Source of the DNA: UBA11512 sp964623895
Lineage (GTDB): Bacteria > Bacillota > Clostridia > Oscillospirales > CAG-272
Assembly: GCA_964623895.1 (NCBI GenBank)
Contig: CAZUWA010000020.1
Span: forward strand, 1 to 27,648
Reading direction: 5' to 3'
Length of the DNA stretch: 27,648 nucleotides
This document shows positions 1-6,754 of the stretch, piece by piece; positions within the stretch are counted from its first letter, which is position 1, and the number at the start of each line of letters is the position of its first letter. The notes under the pieces were generated by a model. It did no database searches and was not told where the DNA came from. It saw only the letters and a list, made by a program, of their open reading frames with translations. The position numbers were made by a program, and so were the translations under genes.

Positions 1-21
1 GCCTTGTAAAACAAGGCTTTT
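1..21. terminator. Hairpin at left edge, probable terminator
   Basis: A perfect 6-bp stem (GCCTTG/CAAGGC at 1-6 and 12-17) with a TAAAA loop is followed by CTTTT on the plus strand, so it can end a plus-strand gene lying left of the window. It also lies downstream of the minus-strand tRNA, but the bases that would form its T-run on that strand are outside the window. Confidence 0.5.
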
Positions 22-52
22 CGGCATAGGTTGCATTTTTGACCTATGAGTA

Positions 53-126
53 TGGAGCGGGCAACGGGAATCGAACCCGCATAGTCAGCTTGGGAAGCTG
101 ATATTCTACCACTGAACTATGCCCGC
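53..126 (-). tRNA. tRNA-Gly (anticodon CCC)
   Basis: Read on the minus strand, this is a complete cloverleaf. The 7-bp acceptor stem GCGGGCA pairs with TGCCCGC. The T arm carries GGTTCGATTCC. The anticodon stem TCAGC/GCTGA encloses the loop TTCCCAA, giving anticodon CCC for the glycine codon GGG. A genomically encoded CCA end (53-55) follows the discriminator base U. The gene has its own strong promoter on the minus strand. Cloverleaf identity was judged by eye; a tRNA covariance model would confirm it. Confidence 0.95.
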
Positions 127-143
127 ATAACAACCGCACAGAT

Positions 144-172
144 ATTGTACCACGAAGAAAATATATTGTCAA
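144..172 (-). promoter_or_regulatory. Promoter of tRNA-Gly
   Basis: On the minus strand, TTGACA (172-167), a 17-bp spacer and TACAAT (149-144) lie about 18 bases before the mature tRNA 5' end. A TGG precedes the -10 box (extended -10). Confidence 0.85.
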
Positions 173-261
173 GAGTTTTTTATACAAATTTTGGATATCA
201 TCATAAGAATAGGTAAATGGGACAAATAGCATAAGATTGCTGATTTTTTTAACAAAAGCAC

Positions 262-290
262 TTGACATATCGCTTAAAATGTGGTATCAT
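262..290 (+). promoter_or_regulatory. Promoter of rplU-prp-rpmA
   Basis: TTGACA (262-267), a 17-bp spacer and TATCAT (285-290), with the extended element TGG just before the -10. The expected start point near 297 leaves a leader of about 90 bases before rplU. Confidence 0.85.
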
Positions 291-296
291 GTAACC

Positions 297-387
297 ACGC
301 TTGCGGTCGGTTATAAGCGCATATTTTGCCACCAACTCGCAGCGAATATAGGTGCAAAGACACCGTGAAGAAAGAGAGGTGCTTTTC
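297..387 (+). ncRNA. Probable L21 ribosomal-protein leader RNA
   Basis: The roughly 90-base untranslated leader between the rplU promoter and its GTG start contains local complementarity (GGTGC around 352-356, GGTGC around 378-382, and CACC at 361-364). Firmicutes rplU-prp-rpmA operons usually carry the L21 leader, a structured RNA thought to allow feedback by L21. The assignment rests on position and leader length. The fold was not computed; a covariance search with the L21 leader model would decide it. Confidence 0.6.
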
Positions 388-699
388 GTGTACGCAATTA
401 TCGAAACAGGCGGAAAGCAGTATAAGGTCAGCGAGGGTGACATCATCTTTGTTGAAAAACTGAACGCAGAAGAGGGAGGCGCATATACCTTTGATAAGGT
501 ACTTGCAGTTTCCGGCGGCGAAGGACTAGTCGTAGGTACTCCTACCGTAGCAGGTGCAACTGTTACTGCAAATGTCGTCAAGAATGGTCGTGGCAAGAAG
601 ATCTATGTCATGACATATAAGCCGAAGAAGAACGAGAAAAAGAAAATCGGTCACAGACAGGCTTACACCAAGGTTCAGATCAGTGCGATCAACGCATAA
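388..699 (+). CDS. rplU: 50S ribosomal protein L21
   Basis: L21 binds 23S rRNA in the large ribosomal subunit. The 103-residue product matches the family's usual length and starts with the family signature YAIIETGGKQYKV. The C-terminal part has the basic KKNEKKKIGHRQ segment typical of L21. The start is the GTG at 388: it is preceded by AGAGAGG at a good distance, and the protein then begins exactly where other L21 proteins do. An upstream in-frame ATG at 352 would add 12 atypical residues inside the leader RNA and was rejected. It is the first gene of a three-gene operon with prp and rpmA. Confidence 0.97.
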   Translation: MYAIIETGGKQYKVSEGDIIFVEKLNAEEGGAYTFDKVLAVSGGEGLVVGTPTVAGATVTANVVKNGRGKKIYVMTYKPKKNEKKKIGHRQAYTKVQISAINA

Positions 700-701
700 T
701 A

Positions 702-1052
702 ATGACCAAAATCACTTTTTACAAGCGCGACGGTGTTTATTTCGGTTTTAAAGAAACCGGACATACCGGCTACGGCGAAGCGGGAGATGACATTCTTTGC
801 TCTGCCCTGTCGGCGATGACGATGCTGATCATCAATACCGTCGAGATCTCATACGCATCAAAAGTGGATTACACAATTGATGAGAAGAGCGCAGATATCG
901 AATTAAAGGTTCTTGCCGCCCTTCCCGAATATGAATCGGACGAGAAAAAGCGTTACGCAATTTCCGGTTTGATTCAAGGGTATCTCTGTCAACTCGGCGA
1001 CTTGATGGAGGAATATTACGATTACCTTTCGGTGGATGAGACAGAATGTTAG
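702..1052 (+). CDS. prp: Ribosomal-processing cysteine protease Prp
   Basis: Prp (YsxB family) is the cysteine protease that removes the N-terminal extension of ribosomal protein L27 in Firmicutes. The 116-residue product has the two family motifs in order: GHTGYGEAGDDILCSALSA contains the catalytic histidine (H21) and, twelve residues on, the catalytic cysteine (C33), the same spacing as in the characterised Staphylococcus enzyme. The start codon lies two bases after the rplU stop, so translation is probably coupled. It sits between rplU and rpmA, the standard position, and its expected substrate is encoded by the next gene. Confidence 0.95.
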   Translation: MTKITFYKRDGVYFGFKETGHTGYGEAGDDILCSALSAMTMLIINTVEISYASKVDYTIDEKSADIELKVLAALPEYESDEKKRYAISGLIQGYLCQLGDLMEEYYDYLSVDETEC

Positions 1053-1084
1053 TCGCTACCCAAAATTTTATGGAGGATCAAACA

Positions 1085-1363
1085 ATGCTTAGATTAGGTT
1101 TACAGTTCTTCGCTCACAAAAAAGGCGTTGGTTCTACCAAGAACGGTCGTGACAGCGAAGCGAAAAGATTAGGCGTAAAGAGAGCTGACGGGCAGGTCGT
1201 TACCGCAGGTAGCATTCTTGTAAGACAGAGAGGCACTCATATCCATGCAGGCAACAATGTCGGCATCGGTTCTGACGATACACTGTATGCAAAAGTCTCC
1301 GGCAAGGTGAAGTTTGAACACATCACTGGCGGCAGAAAACAGGTGAGCGTTTACGCTGAATAA
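1085..1363 (+). CDS. rpmA: 50S ribosomal protein L27 with cleavable N-terminal extension
   Basis: L27 lies near the peptidyl-transferase centre. The 92-residue product starts MLRLGLQFFAHKKGVGSTKNG; the body from AHKKG onward is canonical L27, and the first nine residues (MLRLGLQFF) match the extension removed by Prp in Firmicutes, with cleavage expected between F9 and A10. The start at 1085 is fixed by GGAGG at 1072-1076; the in-frame ATG at 1046 overlaps the end of prp and has no good ribosome site. A bidirectional-looking terminator follows immediately. Confidence 0.97.
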   Translation: MLRLGLQFFAHKKGVGSTKNGRDSEAKRLGVKRADGQVVTAGSILVRQRGTHIHAGNNVGIGSDDTLYAKVSGKVKFEHITGGRKQVSVYAE

Positions 1364-1374
1364 TTCTTTCTATG

Positions 1375-1405
1375 AAAAATTCCTCGCATACGCGAGGAAT
1401 TTTTT
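1375..1405 (+). terminator. Terminator of rplU-prp-rpmA
   Basis: A 12-bp stem (1375-1386 with 1394-1405) with a short loop ends in a run of Ts. The stem is flanked by A5 and T6, so it could also act on the opposite strand. Confidence 0.9.
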
Positions 1406-1413
1406 GTTATCTA

Positions 1414-1442
1414 TTGACAAATGGCAGAAAAAATGTTATACT
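1414..1442 (+). promoter_or_regulatory. Promoter of HAD hydrolase gene (leaderless)
   Basis: TTGACA (1414-1419), exactly 17 bp, TATACT (1437-1442). The expected transcription start, about 7 bases after the -10 box, coincides with the A of the ATG at 1449. Confidence 0.8.
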
Positions 1443-1448
1443 CAATTT

Positions 1449-2144
1449 ATGCATAAAAATTTAATTTTTGATCTGGACGGGACGCTTGCACCTATCGGAA
1501 AACGTTGTCCGGAAGAAGCGGTCGCGACTTTATGTAAGCTCGAGTCGTCCGGTCGACGCATCATTCTGTGTTCCGGAAAACCTGTCTATTATCTTTGTGG
1601 ATTTGCACGGCAAATGGGGCTTTTAGACCCAATATTAGTTGGAGAAAATGGGGCGGTCATCGCTTTTGGAGTAAATTTGCCCTTCAAAGCCGTTTATTAT
1701 CTCCCCTTCTCAAAAAATGCGGATTTGTATATCAAAAGTCTCAAAAACGAGTTTGATGAGTCTTGTGGCGACTCTGTATGGTATCAACCGAATGAACGGG
1801 CACTTACCCCTTTTCCAAAGACAAAAGAGGCATTTAAAAAGCTGCAGGCGGTCGTAGATATGCACCCGGAGATGAATGAGGAATTGAACATCTACCGTCA
1901 ATGCGACTGCTTCGACATCCTTCCAAAAAACATCACCAAGGCTACGGGATTGTCGATGCTTGCTTCGATGCTTTCCTGTGACCAGAGCGATTTTGTCGCG
2001 GTCGGAGACGGAATAAACGATCTACCGATGTTTGAGTTTGCTGATGTTTCCATCGGGATCGGAGAGGATGTAAAAGGAATGACGAAATACCACTGTGACG
2101 ATATCTTTACAGCGTTGCAGTTTATTAATATTGCCAAATTATAG
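1449..2144 (+). CDS. HAD-superfamily phosphatase (Cof-like, class IIB)
   Basis: A cytoplasmic Mg-dependent phosphohydrolase of the haloacid dehalogenase superfamily; the substrate, probably a sugar or nucleotide phosphate, cannot be told. Motif I is FDLDGT at residues 7-12, with the nucleophile and acid Asp pair. Motif II is the serine of LCSGKP near residue 40. Motif IV is GDGINDLPMF in the C-terminal third. At 231 residues it has the compact Cof-type cap. The ATG at 1449 begins just before motif I. No ribosome-binding site precedes it and the promoter ends only 6 bases upstream, so the mRNA is probably leaderless. A TTG at 1404 would lie upstream of the promoter and was rejected. The next gene follows after 9 bases. 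Confidence 0.85.
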   Translation: MHKNLIFDLDGTLAPIGKRCPEEAVATLCKLESSGRRIILCSGKPVYYLCGFARQMGLLDPILVGENGAVIAFGVNLPFKAVYYLPFSKNADLYIKSLKNEFDESCGDSVWYQPNERALTPFPKTKEAFKKLQAVVDMHPEMNEELNIYRQCDCFDILPKNITKATGLSMLASMLSCDQSDFVAVGDGINDLPMFEFADVSIGIGEDVKGMTKYHCDDIFTALQFINIAKL

Positions 2145-2153
2145 GAGGAAATT

Positions 2154-2936
2154 ATGAGACTCGGCAGAATTAAAGGGTATCAAAAAAAGGATTTTGAAGA
2201 AGTAAAAAAAAGCGGACTTTCCTTTATTGAAGTTTGTTGCAACTTCGATAACGAAGCAGAACAATTTATTTCGTCTGTAGAGGATGTCAAACAATCGATC
2301 GCAGAAACAGGAATCGACATCTCATCTGTCGGCAGATGGAATCAAAATGTAAATGTTGCCGGAAAGTTAGACGAAAAAGCTTTGGATCTTTACCTTCGCC
2401 TTTTAGATGCGGCAATTGCGGTAGGCGCCAAAACATTTGTTTGTGGCTGTAACAAAGATGACAGTGTTTCCCTCTTCCAAAACTATCAAGCCGCTATCGA
2501 ACTATTTAAAAAATTGCTGGAACATGCAAACGGACGTATTAAGGTCGCAGTTGAAAACTGTAACTGGAACAACTTTATCGTTTCACCGCGCGACTGGGAG
2601 ATCGTTTTAGGCGAATTGCCCGAACTGATGCTCAAATATGACTGTTCCCATGCTTATAACCGCGGAGATAATTATCTTGATGAATTATCCGATTGGGGAA
2701 AACGCATCGCGCATTTCCATATAAAAGGTACTGTACATGCAGGCAAACACTGGGTGGATGATCCGCCAGCCGGGATGGATGATATCAAGTGGGGTAGCGT
2801 TTTCGCTGTATTATACGCTCGTGGCTATGACGGAGATCTTTCGATCGAACCGCACTCTGCCACATGGCAAGGAGAAATTGGCGTCGCTGGTGTATCCTTT
2901 ACCAAAGAGTATATTTCAAAATTAATTCTCAGATAA
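2154..2936 (+). CDS. Sugar phosphate isomerase/epimerase-like TIM-barrel protein
   Basis: This belongs to the xylose-isomerase-like / AP endonuclease family 2 fold, which acts on sugars or sugar acids using a divalent metal. In the 260-residue product the expected metal ligands appear in order: Glu in VAVENCNWN, Asp and His in KYDCSHAYN, His in IAHFHIKG and Glu in LSIEPHS. The exact substrate is unknown. The ribosome site AGGAGG overlaps the stop of the HAD gene, so the two are surely cotranscribed, suggesting that isomerase and phosphatase share a sugar-phosphate pathway. A strong terminator follows. Confidence 0.85.
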   Translation: MRLGRIKGYQKKDFEEVKKSGLSFIEVCCNFDNEAEQFISSVEDVKQSIAETGIDISSVGRWNQNVNVAGKLDEKALDLYLRLLDAAIAVGAKTFVCGCNKDDSVSLFQNYQAAIELFKKLLEHANGRIKVAVENCNWNNFIVSPRDWEIVLGELPELMLKYDCSHAYNRGDNYLDELSDWGKRIAHFHIKGTVHAGKHWVDDPPAGMDDIKWGSVFAVLYARGYDGDLSIEPHSATWQGEIGVAGVSFTKEYISKLILR

Positions 2937-2941
2937 CAGCC

Positions 2942-2990
2942 AAGGTGCAGAGTCGGCTTGCCGAAAAATCTGCACCTTTTTTTCTTTTTT
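2942..2990 (+). terminator. Terminator after the isomerase-like gene
   Basis: A 10-bp stem (AAGGTGCAGA at 2942-2951 with TCTGCACCTT at 2969-2978) is followed by a long T-rich tract. It separates the HAD/isomerase unit from the iron operon. Confidence 0.9.
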
Positions 2991-2993
2991 CTA

Positions 2994-3028
2994 TTGATAA
3001 CAACAATCAATTGTGATATACTCACAAT
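2994..3028 (+). promoter_or_regulatory. Promoter and palindromic operator of the feo operon
   Basis: TTGATA (2994-2999), 17 bp, TATACT (3017-3022). A perfect 19-bp inverted repeat ATTGTGA-N5-TCACAAT (3010-3028) is centred on the -10 box, the ideal place for a repressor. A second copy of its left half, TTGTGATA, recurs at 3048-3055, and the -35 region holds TTGAT-N7-ATCAA (2994-3010). The repeat does not read as a standard Fur box; the regulator is unknown. Confidence 0.75.
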
Positions 3029-3083
3029 GTTAGCAATCGCTCACCACTTGTGATAACTTTGGATGCATTCAGAAAGGATTTCT

Positions 3084-5462
3084 ATGAATAACAGCAACAA
3101 ACCTATGATGCTCGATCTTCTGACGCCCGGTCACGATGCCATCATCACCAATGTCGGCGGTGAAGATTCTCCACTTAGAAGACACCTTTTAAACATGGGA
3201 TTGACCCCCGGAACAGAGGTTACGCTCATCAAAATCGCACCGATGGGAGATCCTTATGAATTTAGGCTTAGAGGGTATGAACTGACTCTTCGAAAGGAAG
3301 ATGCCTCTAAGATCGAAATTGAAAATATTCATCCGACACATGATCACAAAAAGCACAATCCCGAACGCGGAAAAATGACAGAACATCCGGGTATGGGCGA
3401 AGATCTTGGCAACTATCACTCGATTTCCGATGGAACAGTTATTCCGGAGGGTGAAAAACTGACTTTCGGCTTGGCGGGCAATCAAAACTGTGGAAAAACC
3501 ACCCTGTTTAACCAATTGACCGGTTCAAATCAACATGTAGGAAACTTCCCGGGCGTCACTGTTGATCGCAAAGATGGTAACATACGTAAGTATTCAAACG
3601 CTATCGTTACAGACCTGCCGGGTGTCTATTCCCTTTCTCCTTATACCGGAGAGGAGATCGTCACCAGAGACTTTTTTCTGCGCGAAAAGCCGAACGCAAT
3701 CATCAACATACTGGATGCCACCAACATCGAGCGCAATCTCTACCTGACGATGCAATTGATGGAGTTAGATATGCCAATGGTTTTGGCATTGAACATGATG
3801 GACGAGGTAAGAGAAAACGGTGGAACGATCATGATCAATGCACTGGAAAAAGCGTTGGGCATTCCTGTTGTACCTATTTCCGCAGCCAAAAATGAAGGAA
3901 TTGATGAACTTATAGAACACGCAATTCATATTGCACGGCATCACGAAAGACCCGGAAGATGTGATTTTTGCGATAAAGACGGCGAAGATAACGGCGCAAT
4001 GCATCGCTGTATCCATGCAATCGAGCACACTATCGAGGATCATGCCAATGCGGTAGGCATTCCTCTGCGATTTGCCGCGACAAAGATCGTTGAAGGAGAC
4101 ACATCGCTGACCGAGAAACTAAACTTATCTGAAAACGAAAAAGAACTGTTGGAACACATTCTGAAACAAATGGAAGAGGAGTGCAAAAAAGACCGTCAAG
4201 CGGCACTGGCAGACATGCGTTTTTCCTTTATCAAAAAAATCTGCGACGCAACAGTCGTCCGTCCTCATGAAAGCAAAGAACATAAACGAAGCCTCAGCAT
4301 TGACCGCATTTTGACCGGCAAATACACCGGTTTTCCTGCATTTATCTTGATCATGGCAACAGTCTTCATTTCGACTTTTGGATTTATCGGAAAATATCTT
4401 TCTGATCTGATGGAACTACTGATCGAAAATACTACCGTTCTTGTAGATGGTTGGCTGACCGCTTTCAACATCAATCCGATCGTTCATTCTTTGATCATTG
4501 ACGGCATTTTTACGGGTGTAGGCAGTGTACTCTCCTTTCTACCGACCATCGTGGTGCTGTTTTTCTTTCTTTCCATTCTGGAAGATACCGGCTATATGGC
4601 GCGTGTCGCTTTTATCATGGATAAATTGCTCCGTAAGATTGGTCTTTCCGGACGTAGTTTTGTTCCGATGCTGATCGGCTTCGGCTGTACCGTTCCGGCA
4701 GTAATGGCAACAAGAACACTCCCTTCAGACCGCGACCGCAAAATGACCATTATTTTAACGCCGTTCATGAGTTGCTCTGCAAAAATTCCGGTATATACCT
4801 TCTTTACAGCGGCATTCTTTCCGGGAATTAAAGGTGGATTTGTCATGGTCGGGCTGTACTTTTCGGGAATGGCTATTGCCATTTTAATGGCACTGCTACT
4901 CAAAAAGACTCTTTTTACCGGCAAGCCGGTTCCCTTTGTCATGGAACTTCCAAACTACCGCTTACCCAGTCCCAAGAGTGTGTTTCTGCTAATCTGGGAA
5001 AAGGCAAAAGATTTTTTGACAAAGGCGTTTACTGTGATCTTCGTTGCTACCGTCATCATTTGGTTCTTACAGAGTTTTGATATGAGACTAAATGTTACCG
5101 AATCCCACAATAGCCTTTTAGCGCTCGTCGGCAGTGTAATCGCACCGGTATTTAAGCCTCTTGGATTCGGAAACTGGCAACTCTCTACTGCACTGATCTC
5201 CGGGTTTATTGCAAAGGAAAGCGTTGTCAGCACTTTAGAGGTGCTGGGCGGAGCAACGCTGTTCGGAACGGGAACACTTGCCACATTGAATGTACTCAGT
5301 TTTCTTGTTTTTACTTTATTATATACTCCCTGCATCGCAGCAATTGCCGCTGTCAAGCGTGAACTGGGCAGTAAGTGGGCTATCTGTGTTGTAATTTTAC
5401 AGTGTGTCGTCGCATGGTTAGCCGCATTTCTCGTTCATACGGTAGGAATGTTGCTTATTTAG
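3084..5462 (+). CDS. feoB: Ferrous iron transporter, FeoA-FeoB fusion
   Basis: FeoB is the GTP-driven ferrous iron importer of the inner membrane, and FeoA is its small SH3-like partner, here fused at the N-terminus. Residues about 8-80 are FeoA-like (LRRHLLNMGLTPGTEV). A His-rich linker follows (about 80-120). The G domain has P-loop GNQNCGKTT at 132-140, DLPG and NMMD. The membrane domain starts near residue 415 and includes the paired gate regions (GFGCTVPAV; AKESVVSTLEVL). The 792-residue length is as expected for the fusion. The start at 3084 follows AGAAAGGA; an ATG at 3063 is also in frame but lies before that site. It heads an operon with the genes to 9204. Confidence 0.95.
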   Translation: MNNSNKPMMLDLLTPGHDAIITNVGGEDSPLRRHLLNMGLTPGTEVTLIKIAPMGDPYEFRLRGYELTLRKEDASKIEIENIHPTHDHKKHNPERGKMTEHPGMGEDLGNYHSISDGTVIPEGEKLTFGLAGNQNCGKTTLFNQLTGSNQHVGNFPGVTVDRKDGNIRKYSNAIVTDLPGVYSLSPYTGEEIVTRDFFLREKPNAIINILDATNIERNLYLTMQLMELDMPMVLALNMMDEVRENGGTIMINALEKALGIPVVPISAAKNEGIDELIEHAIHIARHHERPGRCDFCDKDGEDNGAMHRCIHAIEHTIEDHANAVGIPLRFAATKIVEGDTSLTEKLNLSENEKELLEHILKQMEEECKKDRQAALADMRFSFIKKICDATVVRPHESKEHKRSLSIDRILTGKYTGFPAFILIMATVFISTFGFIGKYLSDLMELLIENTTVLVDGWLTAFNINPIVHSLIIDGIFTGVGSVLSFLPTIVVLFFFLSILEDTGYMARVAFIMDKLLRKIGLSGRSFVPMLIGFGCTVPAVMATRTLPSDRDRKMTIILTPFMSCSAKIPVYTFFTAAFFPGIKGGFVMVGLYFSGMAIAILMALLLKKTLFTGKPVPFVMELPNYRLPSPKSVFLLIWEKAKDFLTKAFTVIFVATVIIWFLQSFDMRLNVTESHNSLLALVGSVIAPVFKPLGFGNWQLSTALISGFIAKESVVSTLEVLGGATLFGTGTLATLNVLSFLVFTLLYTPCIAAIAAVKRELGSKWAICVVILQCVVAWLAAFLVHTVGMLLI

Positions 5463-5483
5463 ATCTTATTGGAGGAAATCTGC

Positions 5484-5681
5484 TTGAATTTTCAAAGTTA
5501 TCTTGTGCTTGCTTTCGTACTCCTTCTTTTTGGATGGGCACTCTACAAACTTATTCAAAAGAAGGGCATCTGTTCCTGCGGAACGATCGGAAGTAAAAGA
5601 ACAAAGGATGAAGACCATTGCAACAAACAATGCAATTGCTGTTCCTGCTGCCATGCAAACAAAAAGGATGGTAAAAAGTGA
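5484..5681 (+). CDS. FeoB-associated Cys-rich membrane peptide
   Basis: A 65-residue protein with one N-terminal membrane helix (about residues 5-24) and a cytosolic or exposed tail containing eight cysteines (CSC, then CNKQCNCCSCC). Such peptides commonly follow feoB in Clostridia and are annotated as FeoB-associated; a role as metal chaperone or FeoC-like factor is presumed, not shown. The start is taken as TTG at 5484, eight bases after GGAGG (5471-5475); the earlier TTG at 5469 would overlap the ribosome site. It begins 21 bases after feoB and its stop overlaps the start of the next gene. Confidence 0.8.
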   Translation: MNFQSYLVLAFVLLLFGWALYKLIQKKGICSCGTIGSKRTKDEDHCNKQCNCCSCCHANKKDGKK

Positions 5682-6754
5682 AATTTATACATACAGGAGA
5701 TTTGCATCTTTCTTCACCCATGGATTCAAAATTCTCTTCTCTGCTTGCCAGACAACGAAAAGAAGAACTGTTTGAATGTTTTCAAAGACTGTCTGATTAT
5801 GCCGTGACAAACGAAGTTACCGCCATTCTTCTTTGTGGAGATGTTTTTGACAGTAAAACGCCTCCCGCAAAAGATGTATCGCGTTTTTTTGATATCATCA
5901 AGTCACACAATTCCATCGATTATATTTACATCGCCGGTAATCATGATGAAAAATTCTTGGGACAAACTGATTTACCGAAGAATTTCAAGACATTCGGTGA
6001 AACATGGGGGTACTATACATATGGCGAAACGGATATCTACGGCGTCAGCATAACAGCTAATAATTTCGATAAAATATATGGTGAGTTACAGCCGGTATGC
6101 GGAAGAAAGAACATCGTGCTCCTTCACGGACAGATCAAAGAATCAAGAAATGTTACAAAGCCTGAAGAGATTGCTCTACCACTTTTGGCGGAAAAAAGTA
6201 TCGACTATCTCGCGCTCGGACATATCCATTCCTTTAAGAAGGGAAAACTGAGCCGTCAAGGTATTTATTGCTATTGTGGCTGTCCTGAGGGACGTGGATA
6301 TGACGAATGCGGGGAAAAAGGATTTGTCCTTCTGACAGTCAACGAAACAATTCAAGTAAAATTTGTCCCTTTTGCTAAGCGTACTGTTCAGCTTGCCAAA
6401 GTAAACATTTCATCTGCCGAAACAACCGATGACGTTCTAAGCCTTATTGGTTCGGCTCTGTCTACCGTTCAAAAGGAAGATCTTGTTCGTGTCCTTTTGA
6501 CAGGTAGCCGTTCACCCGATTTTCATCCTGACAAAAAGCGTATAGAAGAAAAATTGCGTCATAGTTTTTTTCACGCTTCGGTCAAAGATGAAACAGTGCT
6601 CACAATAGACCCACGTATCTTTCCGAAGGGATCGCTTGAAGAAGCCTTTTACCGTACCGTGATGAGCGAAGTGAGATTGACCGAGCAGGAAATGGATGCG
6701 ATCCTGACAATCGGGCTGTCGGCATTACAGGGAGAGGAGGCAGAATTTTTATGA
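5678..6754 (+). CDS. DNA repair exonuclease subunit, SbcD/Mre11/YhaO-like
   Basis: A calcineurin-like metallophosphoesterase of the Mre11/SbcD type, expected to form a nuclease-ATPase complex with the next gene's product. The phosphoesterase motifs appear in order: GDLHL (7-11), GDVFD (about 53-57), GNHDE (about 87-91), a histidine in LLHGQ, and GHIHS (about 180-184). The last 130 residues form the capping and partner-binding part. At 358 residues it is nearer to YhaO than to classical SbcD. The GTG start overlaps the preceding stop by 4 bases and its own stop overlaps the next ATG, so the genes are translationally coupled to the iron operon. Confidence 0.85.
   Translation: MKFIHTGDLHLSSPMDSKFSSLLARQRKEELFECFQRLSDYAVTNEVTAILLCGDVFDSKTPPAKDVSRFFDIIKSHNSIDYIYIAGNHDEKFLGQTDLPKNFKTFGETWGYYTYGETDIYGVSITANNFDKIYGELQPVCGRKNIVLLHGQIKESRNVTKPEEIALPLLAEKSIDYLALGHIHSFKKGKLSRQGIYCYCGCPEGRGYDECGEKGFVLLTVNETIQVKFVPFAKRTVQLAKVNISSAETTDDVLSLIGSALSTVQKEDLVRVLLTGSRSPDFHPDKKRIEEKLRHSFFHASVKDETVLTIDPRIFPKGSLEEAFYRTVMSEVRLTEQEMDAILTIGLSALQGEEAEFL

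Noticed and set aside
25..47. Inverted repeat CATAGGT/ACCTATG as terminator of tRNA-Gly
   Set aside because: No T-run follows on the minus strand; the GCCTTG hairpin at 1-17 is a better candidate.
2994..3010. FNR-like site TTGAT-N7-ATCAA in the feo promoter
   Set aside because: FNR sites have a 4-base spacer; here it is 7, so the match is probably chance within an AT-rich -35 region.
3063..3083. ATG at 3063 as the feoAB start
   Set aside because: The AGAAAGGA ribosome site lies downstream of it and fits the ATG at 3084; it cannot be fully excluded.
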